This document shows positions 37,801 through 47,535 of a stretch of DNA of 64,000 nucleotides, one piece after another (the first letter of the stretch is position 1; every line of letters begins with the position of its first letter). The notes below the pieces were generated by a model. The model had not been told where the DNA came from. It worked only from the letters and a program-made list of their open reading frames with translations, and did no database searches. The translations under genes were made by a program, and so were the position numbers. The DNA comes from Zhengitettix transpicula (lineage: Eukaryota > Arthropoda > Insecta > Orthoptera > Tetrigidae), in NCBI GenBank assembly GCA_037074705.1, contig CM073593.1, forward strand, positions 62,785,501 to 62,849,500, in the 5' to 3' direction.

Positions 37801-38214
37801 ATTTTGTCGTCGACTATAATAAATTTTTCCCTGGTATAGGAAACGTGCACAACGTTGATTTTCCTGTGACTTACAACACTTTTGAAAATCATTACCAGGA
37901 TATTTAATAGTATGAAGCAAACTGGCTACAGATATAAAAACCAAAAACTAATATTTTTTACAATGAACGGTGTCAAACAAATCCTTAAATTTTTTGCTTA
38001 AAGCGTGGAATAGTGATGTGTATGGAATATATATTTTTTATTTTCGCAGGGTGATGAAGGAGGTCCTCTGGTGGACTACTACGCCAACACTCAGATCGGT
38101 GTGGTGAGCCATGGACCATCCACAAGCTGCCAAGACAGAAATCCGGCAGTCTACTCCCGTCTTACCACCTACCTCGAATGGATCGCTATGAACACAGGCA
38201 TTCCAATTCCATAA
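31896..38214 (+). CDS. Protease gene 5: S1A protease homologue lacking both His57 and Ser195 (predicted pseudoprotease)
   Basis: Exons: 31896-31940, 32578-32623, 33390-33546, 34934-35100, 35187-35285, 37596-37729 and 38050-38214; all GT-AG, 270 residues. The signal peptide and pro-region end in Arg38, followed by IYNG. The His site reads TAAQC (Gln79), Asp125 is kept, and the Ser site reads GDEGGP, so Ser195 is Glu219. Two of three catalytic residues are therefore replaced while all six cysteines, Asp194 and the SGWG loop are intact. It cannot be a normal serine protease. Changing a Ser codon to GAA takes at least two substitutions, and the frame is otherwise open, so this is not a sequencing slip or fresh decay. 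The introns are the longest in the array: intron 1 holds a mariner relic, intron 2 a hammerhead-like repeat, intron 3 a retroposon, and intron 5 a possible SINE, a foldback and a decayed Helitron. It groups with gene 4 by TAAQC, VSHG/ASHG and the TTYLEW/TTYVEW tail. Confidence 0.88.
32031..32450 (-). mobile_element. Mariner-family relic in intron 1 of gene 5
   Basis: One end reads TATACGAGGGTGAGTCAATAAGTAATGC (32031-32058), the typical terminus of insect mariner elements. On the minus strand from about 32447 comes a transposase-like N-terminus: VIEFLNAEKKRPF, then after a frameshift IHERLKNLNGDATVDVNTI, and further on RSGRPVTA. These match the mariner/SETMAR helix-turn-helix region. The catalytic D,D34D part is absent and the frame is broken. 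I could not locate the second terminal inverted repeat with confidence. Confidence 0.7.
32688..32776 (-). repeat. Hammerhead-like repeat in intron 2 of gene 5
   Basis: On the minus strand: GAAGAT, a perfect 6-bp stem (GATAAC...GTTATC), then GAAACGTCGCG. Flanking words (CCGGGTAA on one side, ACACCGGGAAAACCTACG on the other) recur around the repeat at 36117-36300, so both belong to one family. The layout resembles hammerhead cores (CUGANGA, helix II, GAAA), although the first core base pair is mutated here. Confidence 0.4.
34117..34470 (-). mobile_element. Retroposon family R, copy 6, in intron 3 of gene 5
   Basis: After the T-rich TTTTATTTA the sequence GACAGGCTACATGAGGGTAA begins a diverged, 5'-truncated copy that fades out after CTCTTCCCGTATTCCCAACG. 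It lies within intron 3 of gene 5, opposite to the direction of the gene. Confidence 0.75.
35455..35560 (+). mobile_element. Possible tRNA-derived SINE fragment in intron 5 of gene 5
   Basis: CAGTGGTCTGACG resembles an A box and, about 60 bases on, GGGTTTAAATCCG is one mismatch from a B box. The spacing suits a pol III promoter of tRNA origin. The clover leaf cannot be folded convincingly, so it is not a working tRNA gene. Confidence 0.35.
36117..36300. repeat. Perfect 65-bp inverted repeat with hammerhead-like motif
   Basis: Arms 36117-36181 and 36214-36278 are exact reverse complements around a 32-base loop, so this can form a large hairpin or cruciform. The inner ends carry GAAACGTCGCG next to a GACGG/CCGTC stem, as in the related repeat at 32688-32776. 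The right flank continues with ACACCGGGAAAGCC, also shared. Because the arms are identical in a region where other repeats are decayed, the inversion-duplication is probably recent or kept identical by conversion. It lies in intron 5 of gene 5. Confidence 0.85.
36830..37302 (+). mobile_element. Decayed Helitron-like element in intron 5 of gene 5
   Basis: Several blocks match the clearer element at 49702-50479: ACCAAATTTTTTACTCATGT with the following CCAGGAAC, TTATGGAAGTCTCCGCGTTTA, and a 3' end GCAAGCTACGCCGGGCACTAACCTGG. The final CTAG is mutated and the 5' terminus cannot be placed. It has no coding capacity. Confidence 0.6.
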
Positions 38215-38245
38215 ACTTGAACCACTCTAATAATGCTCAAAAATT

Positions 38246-38251
38246 AATAAA
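38246..38251 (+). terminator. Poly(A) signal of protease gene 5
   Basis: An AATAAA within an A-rich run lies 31 bases after the stop codon. Confidence 0.6.
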
Positions 38252-41139
38252 AAATCATTCATAAAATATTAAATTAGTTGTTATTGAACCTATTCTCCTT
38301 CGAAGAAGTGTAATCCAAAGAGGATTTTTCTAATAGAACTTGGTATGCGTCTCCTAAAAATGGCACATATATGGTACTTTTTTAATTTCATAAATTGACA
38401 ACTTTGTTTTTAATATTTTTATTACAACAATTGTATTTTATGATACAAACATTTTAATCATCGGAACTCAACCATAACAATATATTTGAAAGAAATATAT
38501 AATTAATAAAGACTTTAATAAGAATAAAAAGGATAATAAATATTAAACAATTAGTAATTAACGATTAATATGAATAAAAGGATAATAAATAGTAAACAAT
38601 TAAGTTATTAACGATTAATAGGAATAAAAAGGATAATAAATAGTAAACAATTAAGTAATTAACGATTAATAGGAATAAAAAGGATAATAAATAGTAAACA
38701 ATTAAGTAATTAACGATTTAGTATGCCTTGTATGCTTAGAAAAACTTAATAGTAGAAAGACACATGCCATAACTCCGGTTATCAGGATGTCCATCAGTAA
38801 TTATAGCGATAAAATTGTAACGTGATTTGTTACTGACGTATTGAATGGTGAAAACTGTAGATATGAACTCGAAAAGTAAGACGTGATTGAGATGTGGAGC
38901 GCAGGTGTTGACATGTGTCGGACCACTCTTGTGCAGAAAATAAGTAATCGTTTCATCGGTGTAGGTAGATGTGAGTCCTAGCAGCAAACACTACATATTG
39001 CTCTATATTGCTACTATATTGCTCCCATTCCTCAGACTTTCTTAAAAGAGAAAGTATTTCATCTACCAAATTAAACTGCCAGCACCACTCAATTCACCCA
39101 TGCAATATTTTGAACTACTTCAGTTCTCACAATCAGTTTTCCACTCTGCGTCATCGGGAATCCATTCAGTTCAGATACTTGTATTTGGCCGCTTAGCGAA
39201 CTCCAATATGTTTTATGCCATCAGGTGTTGGTGATGGAAGATAAAAGCTAAAAAGGCGCATAATTGCAGCAGGAAAAAATGTGGACGTTGTATAATAAAC
39301 ATGTGAAGCGGTTTCAGCGTTCATCTGGATAAACTTTCAACAGATTTCGAAACAAAGGCGTGAAATTTTTCTGTCAATGCATTAGAAAATTTAAAAAAAA
39401 TTAATCCGGAAATTTATTTTAATATTTTGATATGAACTTTAATAAAATGTCGAACATACAATTATTTTGCCTTTTTTAAGTGAATTATAAAACAAAAATA
39501 AATTTTTAAAGTCGGAACTTTACAATCGGATTATTTATTTAATCTTATGTTTCTTTCTTACCTGACCACATACCGGAATGTCTCCTTATTTAAAGAAAAT
39601 TTGTATTCATGTACGCAACCAGCGTATAATATCACCTGGTCGTTTTGATTTATGAAATTTTGGTAACATATTTTGAAACTGATTTCAATAATATTTATAT
39701 TGTTTACTATTTAAAGACAACCCTTGAAAGATTTCCTTTTTTGGTTCTTTATTAATTTGTATATTGTGCTAGCACCTGGTTTTTAATTATTATATGAGTT
39801 TTGTGGTATAATGTGATTTATTCAAACAAACTTAACACATTTTAAAATAAATCAGAGTCAAAATTAACACAAATATTTACTAAAATATATTTACGGATAT
39901 TTTATTTTTCACATGCTGTCGTTGATCCAATAGTTCTATTGATACTAAACTTATACAGGAAACGTTTTCGTACTTTGGCATTTTATCAAATATATCAACT
40001 TTTTAAACATTTCTGACTGACCACATTATTTATGTGTTGAATGACACAAATACTTTAAATTAGTGTAAATATCTATATTCTTTATAAATATGATACTTTC
40101 TGAATATGAGTAATGTTCTGCGAATTCATTCAGCGTTTTGATTACAAACTAAAAATTCTGAATTTGTTTCTGGAGCCGTATTTCTGACGTGGATGTTTGA
40201 CATTCGGGTTAAAATTTGCATGTATTTGGTAAACCGCCAACGAACCGTTGATCGCTTGTACTGCTTTGGTCTACTTCGTGCATTATTTTTGCGTTGGAGT
40301 AGGAAAGCATTGTTTGAGTGAAAACTGCCAGCCGATTTGAAGCAAACTTGTACACCAGCCCAGTTTTCTCCAGGGACGTGTTTGTTCCACTGCTACGCAC
40401 TATTTACGCGAAATACTGTTACAATGTCTTTCCGTGTAAATCACCCACAATGGGTTCTTTTTCCTTAATCCTGCTTGAATGCGATATCTTTATTAATATA
40501 TTTTATCTTTGTGCTTCTGTTATAATTCTAACTTTAAACCGCCGCATGAAAATTTACATTTGTTTTAATTTTGTCGTTACAGAAACATGCGTTGGAGTAC
40601 ATTTTAATAATTAAGTATATTTAACTCAATAGCTTCAGTATATAATCAAGTATTTAGGTAATAAAAATTTCATTTCCTAATTTATATTATAAATTTATCA
40701 TAAGACAGTTCTGATAAATTAATCATAGTAGATACCCGTTTCAATAGTCTATAAATGTTAAGAACTATATATTTTATTACCATTAACTTTGATCTTATGT
40801 AATTAAAGACACGTCACGTCATAGAAGATCAATTATAGTATGACACAGAAAGATAGCATAAAGATCAATTCTTTTTATCGAATATAACTAGGCAATGCCT
40901 ACATCGTGTGTTAATGACACCACGGCTACAGTATTTCATGTAAATAAAAACCTAATGCCCAAAAATAAGCTATTATGCTACTGTGACATGAACGTAACAT
41001 TCATTATAATTGAAAACAACGTCGTAACCAAATTTGTTGTAGTTAGAAAACAGCTGTATCATGTTTACCTCAGCTTTGTCATATTTTATCTGAAAGTAAA
41101 ACATTATCAAGGCCATATTAATGAAGATAAGACCATTGA
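38252..41139. other. Intergenic region between genes 5 and 6
   Basis: It contains the minisatellite at 38522-38719 and otherwise no supported feature. Open frames at 38736-38987 (minus), 40318-40614 and 40895-41194 show no domains. The last overlaps the start of gene 6 and would conflict with it. Confidence 0.55.
38522..38719. repeat. 50-51 bp minisatellite, four units
   Basis: The unit starts GAATAAAAAGGATAATAAAT and ends TTAACGATTAATAG. It occurs four times in tandem with few differences, units 2-4 being the most alike. It begins about 270 bases after the poly(A) signal of gene 5. Each unit contains AATAAA-like words, so it could offer secondary polyadenylation signals. Confidence 0.9.
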
Positions 41140-41147
41140 TATATTTT
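41140..41147 (+). promoter_or_regulatory. Weak TATA element of protease gene 6
   Basis: TATATTTT, 51 bases before the start codon. It is the best candidate, but both weaker and more distant than the TATATAAA of genes 1, 2, 3 and 5. Confidence 0.35.
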
Positions 41148-41190
41148 GTTTTAACAAAAACACTAGCAGTTTGCCGTGCAATCAGTCACA

Positions 41191-44100
41191 ATGAGGTTAT
41201 TCGATTTGCTTGCTTGTTTAATTGCATTGTGGCAGGTAAATATTGATGAATAAGCCATGTATAACGTACTTTTATAATGTATGAATAAATTCTGATTGCA
41301 GGTTATTTATTTGACATTTAATGTATCAAAATATACATTTATTGAAAATCAACTCCATTCTTACGTTCAAAAATAGGAATTACAACGTTAACGAAATTAT
41401 AAAAAAGTAAACCTATTAATTACGATAGTCTGAAATGGTGCTTATTGCTTCAAGAATATACTTTTATGAATAATTAAGATTAAAAATTTGTTTTTCGCTG
41501 ATAAATAATAAAGGAATGTGACTTCGGCGTTATAAAATATTTTGTGTTAGCTATGTTAATAGATAATATTATTGAAATAAATTTATTTAGTATGAAACAG
41601 GTAATGAAAAAAGATAGAATCATGACAATGTTAGTAGTTATATAATGTTTAATATCTTGTATTATCAATTTAGCCGTAATAGAAAATTATTATTAAAAAA
41701 TGAGAAAACTGATTAATTTAAATTAGCAGCTATACATCTATAATGGATAAATTTACGTGCAATGTATGATTCATCAAGTTTGTTACACAGTTTCAATTTG
41801 TATGTAAATTATAATATCCTCATTGCATATCAAATATGTAATACTCTATTTTTGATTAATTCAAAAAAAATACTTTGCTTCCATACAGAAAACACAGTGC
41901 TAATATTTAATAGAAACTAAAATCTAAAATTTTTCGTTAATTTATTCTTACACCGTGACGTTAGCGAGTTTTTTAACAACATAAATATTCAGTAATTGTA
42001 TATTAAATGTAAAAACAACACGCGTCTTATTTTAGTTTTATTTTATGTCTTCATTTTAGGTTGTGCACGCGAAAATAATCCCTAAAGTGAAAACAAAACC
42101 TGTATTGTGTAAGTATATTTACAAAAATATTCCACGTTATAATTAATAAGTCACACTTAACTTGTTCTATCACACATGTTACTTTTAATATGTTTAATTA
42201 AATTTGAATAAACAATCGTCTAAACAAGAAAACGAGTGGAGACGATTTGTTAGTATAGACCCAGCCTTTAAAATTGGCACCACGGAAAATTACAAATAGG
42301 TATTTCACGCTCCAGGAAAAAAAAAAATGGCTCCAATCTTTAGTCTTTTTGTTGGTCTAAATTACTTGAGCTCGTTTTGACTAGGTCTTCAATGTGCGTT
42401 TTTTAGTGTTAAAAAATGTAGCAAAAGAATCATTAGAAAAGTTTATTCAATGTCACCTTAGTTATGAAAAACGCTCCAGGAAAAAAAAAATGGCGCCAAA
42501 ATTTATTCAGAATACTTGCAGTTGGCAACGCTGTATTGACTGTAAGAGCAAAGAGATTTAAAAAATTAAACTTTTATTGAATACTGTAGAAAGTTAACAG
42601 CGTTTAAGATAAATATGGTGAAAACTTTGACAGTATTCAACAAGTATTATTGCAGACATAAATTTTAATAGAGAAATTAGATGACATTTAAAGTATCCAA
42701 ATTATACTTTAACGAAATATGACTTTGGAATTGAAAAGTATTTTCGTTTTAGAGATGCAAGTTTCAGAAGTTTGGGCGTTAAATTTAACATAAGAATTGT
42801 ACAGAAATTGCAGATAAATATGTAACGACCTTTACTGAGATTGCTTAAAGCCTGAAAGCCAAGGAAATATAACAAAGAAATGACAAATTTCTGAGATAGA
42901 ACTTAATATTTAAACGATAAATTAATATTGGGCACGGGTGTTAGAAACACGTTACAAAGGCACGAAGAACATTACAGACAAAAAATGAATACAAATCAGC
43001 CCATTCGAGATACTATTGATAAATATGAATAAACATGATCTAAGTCTATCATTAAAGTGAAGAGCAATAGTAGTTTTTTTTACGTATTTGTGTTCTTATT
43101 GTAGATCATCGTACACAACATTGCGTTGTTTTAAGTCATTCGAATGACAGAAAATATTAACGATAGAACATTTTTTGAAATTACATTAAACAGAAAAGTT
43201 TATCAAGTTCCACAAGAAAATAAACATCCATGTTTAAAATTAATTTTTGTATCATCCGAGAAATTGTACGATCTTCTAAATGTTTACGTCCACCGTGAAT
43301 AATCCTGAGTTTCAATTCTGATTTTTAATTTAACTTATTAATTTTTTTTAGGGCAACAGGCTACATGATGGTAATCTACGTTGGGCAACTCCCCTTTAAT
43401 AGCATAGGAAGGGATTTGAAAGGCGGGATGCGGAAGGGTAGAGTAAGGTAGCCAAGGGTTAACTAGGGCCCCGGGCTATATTTTAAGGATCCTACCTGGC
43501 ATTCACCTAAAGAAATGCAGGGAAAACCATATAAAAACCTGTATCAGGTAGGTCGGGCATTGGGTACTTGTCCCACGCCCTTCCGATAGCGGGAGAGGAG
43601 TTTGTTGTGGGGACGCAGCATTCCCTTCTCCGTGCCTCGACCAGTTTAGGAGGCAGCTGGCCGACTATTCCAATGGGAATAGAGGACAACTCTTACCGTA
43701 TGCCCAAGGTCTGTGACCCCGGAACATACACCTCTCAGAACAGGGCGAGATGCCTCAGCCTGTGGGAACCTTAGTTCAAAAACGGAGAGGTAAAGGCATC
43801 CCCAAAGGTAGCCCCTTCGTATCTGTCCTACACGGTTCTACATGCGAGAGAATAATCCTCGCAGGCCTTCCCATAACATATTTAACTTTTTTTTATTATT
43901 TTTTTATTTTTTTTAGGGCAACAGGCTACATGTACTTGACACGTTTGGCCTTTATACAAAGATATGAAGTTATTACATATGCATATATAACTACCAGCGT
44001 CTTTCTTGAGAATCATGCCCGTATACAGTGTACTTTAAAAGTATTCAGTCAAATTAAAATTAGGGAGCTCCTTATATATGTTTACAGTCCCAATTAAATT

Positions 44101-47100
44101 TTTTTCGCTTGTCCATTTTTAAACTCTGTCGTAATTTATCAGACAAAGTAAAATATCTGATTTACATGTACTACAACAGAGCTTAAAAATGAGCAATACA
44201 TATTAGTGTGTGTGTGTCACTTAGTGTTTATCTACGAAAATGATTGTACTCAAGTCTGGGACTCCGATTAGTGTCCTTTCACAAGCTCTAGATATTGTTC
44301 CAATACGACAGCCAATAAATATCGGGCCGTATATTATTTTGTTTTCTTGTAGGCTGATTTATTGTTGTTCTTTTCAGCGACAGCTCCAATCCCTTTGTCT
44401 TCGCGAATTATTAACGGACAACAAGCCACACATGGCCAGTTTCCTCATCAAGCGGCACTTTATATAGATGAGACGTATTTCTGCGGAGGCTCTCTCATCT
44501 CTTTAAAGTGGATCCTTACAGCTGGCCACTGCGTTGAAGGGTAAACCATTTACTTAGCCTTATTTGTACAGAATGAAAAGTAAATATTTCGAATAAATAC
44601 TTTGAAGCCTGGGGAAACTTCGCATTTAAATTTTCCGTGTGAGTGTTTACATAAATCAATATGATAATTCTGTTTTAAGTACATTTCATTTATTTTTTAC
44701 AATAATATAAATTTAAAACAGATAACAGTAAGTAATAACGAAAATTTTATCTAATTATATGAAACAATAATGATAAATATTTAAATATAAAATGCTTTAT
44801 CTCAGCTTAGTTTCAAAGTGGTATTTTTTTGCTCGTCAATTACAGGGGTTCTGAATGGGTAGTTTATGTAGGAGCTCAGAATCTGAACCTGCAAACTGAG
44901 GAAGGTCGTGTTGTTAGTACTTCAAGAAGTGGAATCTTGCATGAAAGCTATAATTCGGACAGTTTGGATAACGATATAGGATTAGTTCAGCTTCCGTCTG
45001 AGATATCTCTGTCTGGTGAGTAAACTGGTTTTGTACAATAACTTAATTTAACGAAAAAGTGAAACAGTCCGCAGTTTCGGGAATAGATTTCATTTCTCGG
45101 CCGTGATTTATATTTTTTGACACTTTTTCCATAATTATTTACAAAGATAAATTTGTATGTTTTATTTGAACAAGCCTTGTGCTTTTCAAACAACTGCTGT
45201 TCTTTCTTAACCATTCTTGGTAAATGTCACACAAAAATTCTCAAATCGTGTAACTAATCACGTTATTTTTATAATATAAAGAATAAAATAATTAATATTC
45301 TAATTAGTATTTAGAATGATTTCCAAAATTTTAATTGACGCCCTAAAAGTGAGAAAAGGAAAACTAGTGCATCGTAATAACTAGTCAATTTTATTTTCTC
45401 TGAATAACTGACGAACCTGTTACAAAATATGTACTGCAAAATTTGGGATTCGGGTATTTTTGTAGTCTGCCAAGTATTTGTGAATTCATTTTCAGTTCCA
45501 GTTTATTAATCAGTTTTGAAAGCTATTTTATTTATTTCCACTTGATCCACTAAAACATAAAAAAAATTATTTTTTCATTTTTAATGATTTGACTTTATAA
45601 ATACATAGCAGATAACTAAAATGCACCTTCTTTCTAATATTAAAAACTAAGAGAGCGCAACATATATAAATTAATTTTTGCATTTGTTTGACCAAATTTG
45701 GGCTACAATTATATTCTTGATTTGTTTCAGAATATATTCAGACCGTCAACCTGCCGAGTACTTCTGAGATCGGAAATACGCTAGAAGGCGATACTTTCAC
45801 AGTTAGTGGATGGGGTCTCACTACAGATGGTAACATTCTCAGACTTGAAGACTTAAGTTCATTTCGGCCGCTATGTGTATTTCATTATTATTTTACAGGT
45901 TCACTCGATATCAGTCCCCAACTCAACTTCGTGATGTTGACTGTGATCAGCAATGCTGAGTGTGAAGCTGTGTATGGACCACTTTTGTCTTCGGTTCTGT
46001 GCACCGATGGTAGCAGATTCGACAATATTTGTGGTGTAAGTCCACTGCCGTTGACAAACTCCAGGGAAACAGTAAAAGTTGGGATCGAATACAATTAATT
46101 TAGCCATAAATTGTCTTGAAAAATTATCTATATTACGCTTGAGTAATTAACTTAAATGTAAGAGATTTAATTTAATACTAAGGATATTATTTATGAGTCT
46201 CCTTTTTCCTCTACTATTTAGAAATATTCATAGATTCATATTTACATCAGCACTGAAATTCAAACACCACAGAAATGTGGATTCAGAAAATACAGGAAGA
46301 AAATACATCGAAACTTCTAAATGTACCATCACATGCCTGAAGGTTTATTTCCAGACTTCCTTGATCTCTGACGTTCTCGTGACTGTAATCCTCCTTTAGT
46401 ATATCTTCCGATCCTTCGCGTCTCTTGACGTTATGGATTCTACCCTGTCTCCATGAAAATTAACTGTTTTGTATTTCCTTGATTTCTCAATTCATATTCT
46501 TTAGTTTCATTAATTTTCCTCTTGCAACAGAATTTTCACCGTCGTCTTACCTCTTATAGAAAAGGCTAAAGAAACACTTTATTTCTCCTTTACTTGTGTT
46601 TTTCTTAAATTACATCTGCTAAACTTATGATTTGATACACATAAAACTCAGCATTGATTGTTTCCTGTTAATAAAATTCCAGAGCATAGGGACACTTTTG
46701 TAATACAAGATACTAAACACTAAGATCATTGGACTCACGGTATACACATGAATATGATGTTAACGAATTTGATTAAAAGAATATTCCACGTTTTCTGTTT
46801 TCACTTTAAACTTAGGCTTGTGCCTTTACTGTTACTTTCTACCAGTAACTGAGATATAAGGGAACCTGTTACATATTGTTTCACTTTATTTGGTTCTTTT
46901 GTACACCACACTCTCCAATTGGAAGTGGTTCGAGATAGTTTTCCACAATGTGGAAATGTTTCGAAGAAACTTTCTCCTCTTTTCCTTCTCAGAACTCAAA
47001 CAGAAGACTCCACCCCCCTTTGACATTTCATTTTCTGCCTTCCACAATACAACTTTATTCAGATAAGAATAACCTAGAGGCGTGACCACAAACACACTCA

Positions 47101-47458
47101 CTCAAATTGACGAATAATAACCTTGCATGTAGCCAGCTGCAGTGTTGTTTGCGAAAACAGACGCTTCGAACTTTGCTTCATGCAACAAAGACTATTGAAG
47201 TTAAATTTATAATATCTAATTATATACGCTATATCATATTAGAGTTTATTAAATAATTTATAATGCAAGCTAACCTTTTGTTCGTAGGGAGACAGCGGAG
47301 GCGCTCTAGTGCGAATAGAGGGAGCCACTATCACAGAGTTTGGCATCGTTAGTTTCGGAGCAAGCGCTGGATGTGAAGCAAAATATCCAGCAGGGTTCAC
47401 TAGAACGACCTCCTACCTGGACTGGATCTCTAACAACACTGGCATACAAATTAACTGA
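41191..47458 (+). CDS. Protease gene 6: diverged brachyurin/chymotrypsin-like S1A serine protease
   Basis: Exons: 41191-41235, 42060-42108, 44378-44540, 44846-45015, 45731-45829, 45899-46035 and 47288-47458; all GT-AG, 277 residues. It has a signal peptide (15-18 residues, less typical than in its neighbours), a pro-region ending in Arg41, and IING. The triad is complete: His82 (AGHC), Asp129 (DNDIG) and Ser224 (GDSGGA). Exon 6 is one codon longer than in the other genes, lengthening the loop before Cys191. Position 189 is Asn. Codon use is more AT-rich than in genes 1-3, suggesting lower expression or less constraint. It should be an active secreted endopeptidase. Intron 2 (2.3 kb) contains a retroposon and a duplicated A-rich motif, and intron 6 is 1.25 kb. 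It lies closer to genes 1-3 than to genes 4-5 by [12 protein letters not shown] and the LDWIS..TGIQIN tail. Confidence 0.9.
42307..42498. repeat. Direct repeat pair around an A-rich core
   Basis: ACGCTCCAGG, a run of ten or eleven A, then TGGCKCCA occurs at 42308-42336 and again at 42471-42498, both in intron 2 of gene 6. The sequence between the two is unrelated. It may mark the ends of a small element, but no inverted symmetry is visible. Confidence 0.55.
43350..43871 (-). mobile_element. Retroposon family R, copy 7, in intron 2 of gene 6
   Basis: This nearly full-length copy runs from the complement of the poly(A) tail (T-run 43342-43349) to the hairpin region GCGAGAGAATAATCCTCGCAGGC. The direct repeat ATTTAACTT (43328-43336 and 43880-43888) is a probable target-site duplication. 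The 60-codon frame (minus strand, 43507-43689) is open and differs from that of the full copy 7073-7646 by only a few residues, so these two copies are the youngest. Confidence 0.82.
43915..43932 (-). mobile_element. Retroposon family R, minimal copy 8
   Basis: A long T-rich run followed by only AGGGCAACAGGCTACATG, the terminal 18 bases of the family. It is either an extremely 5'-truncated insertion or a remnant of an earlier copy into whose tail copy 7 inserted. Confidence 0.6.
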
Positions 47459-47516
47459 ACCTACAATACCTAGAAGCGAAATAATCATTTGAAGATTCTT
47501 AAAGATACTCAATGAA

Positions 47517-47535
47517 ATATATATATATATATATA
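47517..47535. repeat. Short (AT)n tract after gene 6
   Basis: An AT dinucleotide run of about 19 bases in the 3' flank of gene 6. No canonical AATAAA is seen between it and the stop codon. Confidence 0.85.

Noticed and set aside
40895..41194. 99-codon frame ahead of gene 6
   Set aside because: It overlaps the start codon of gene 6 in another frame, has no recognised domain, and spans the likely promoter.
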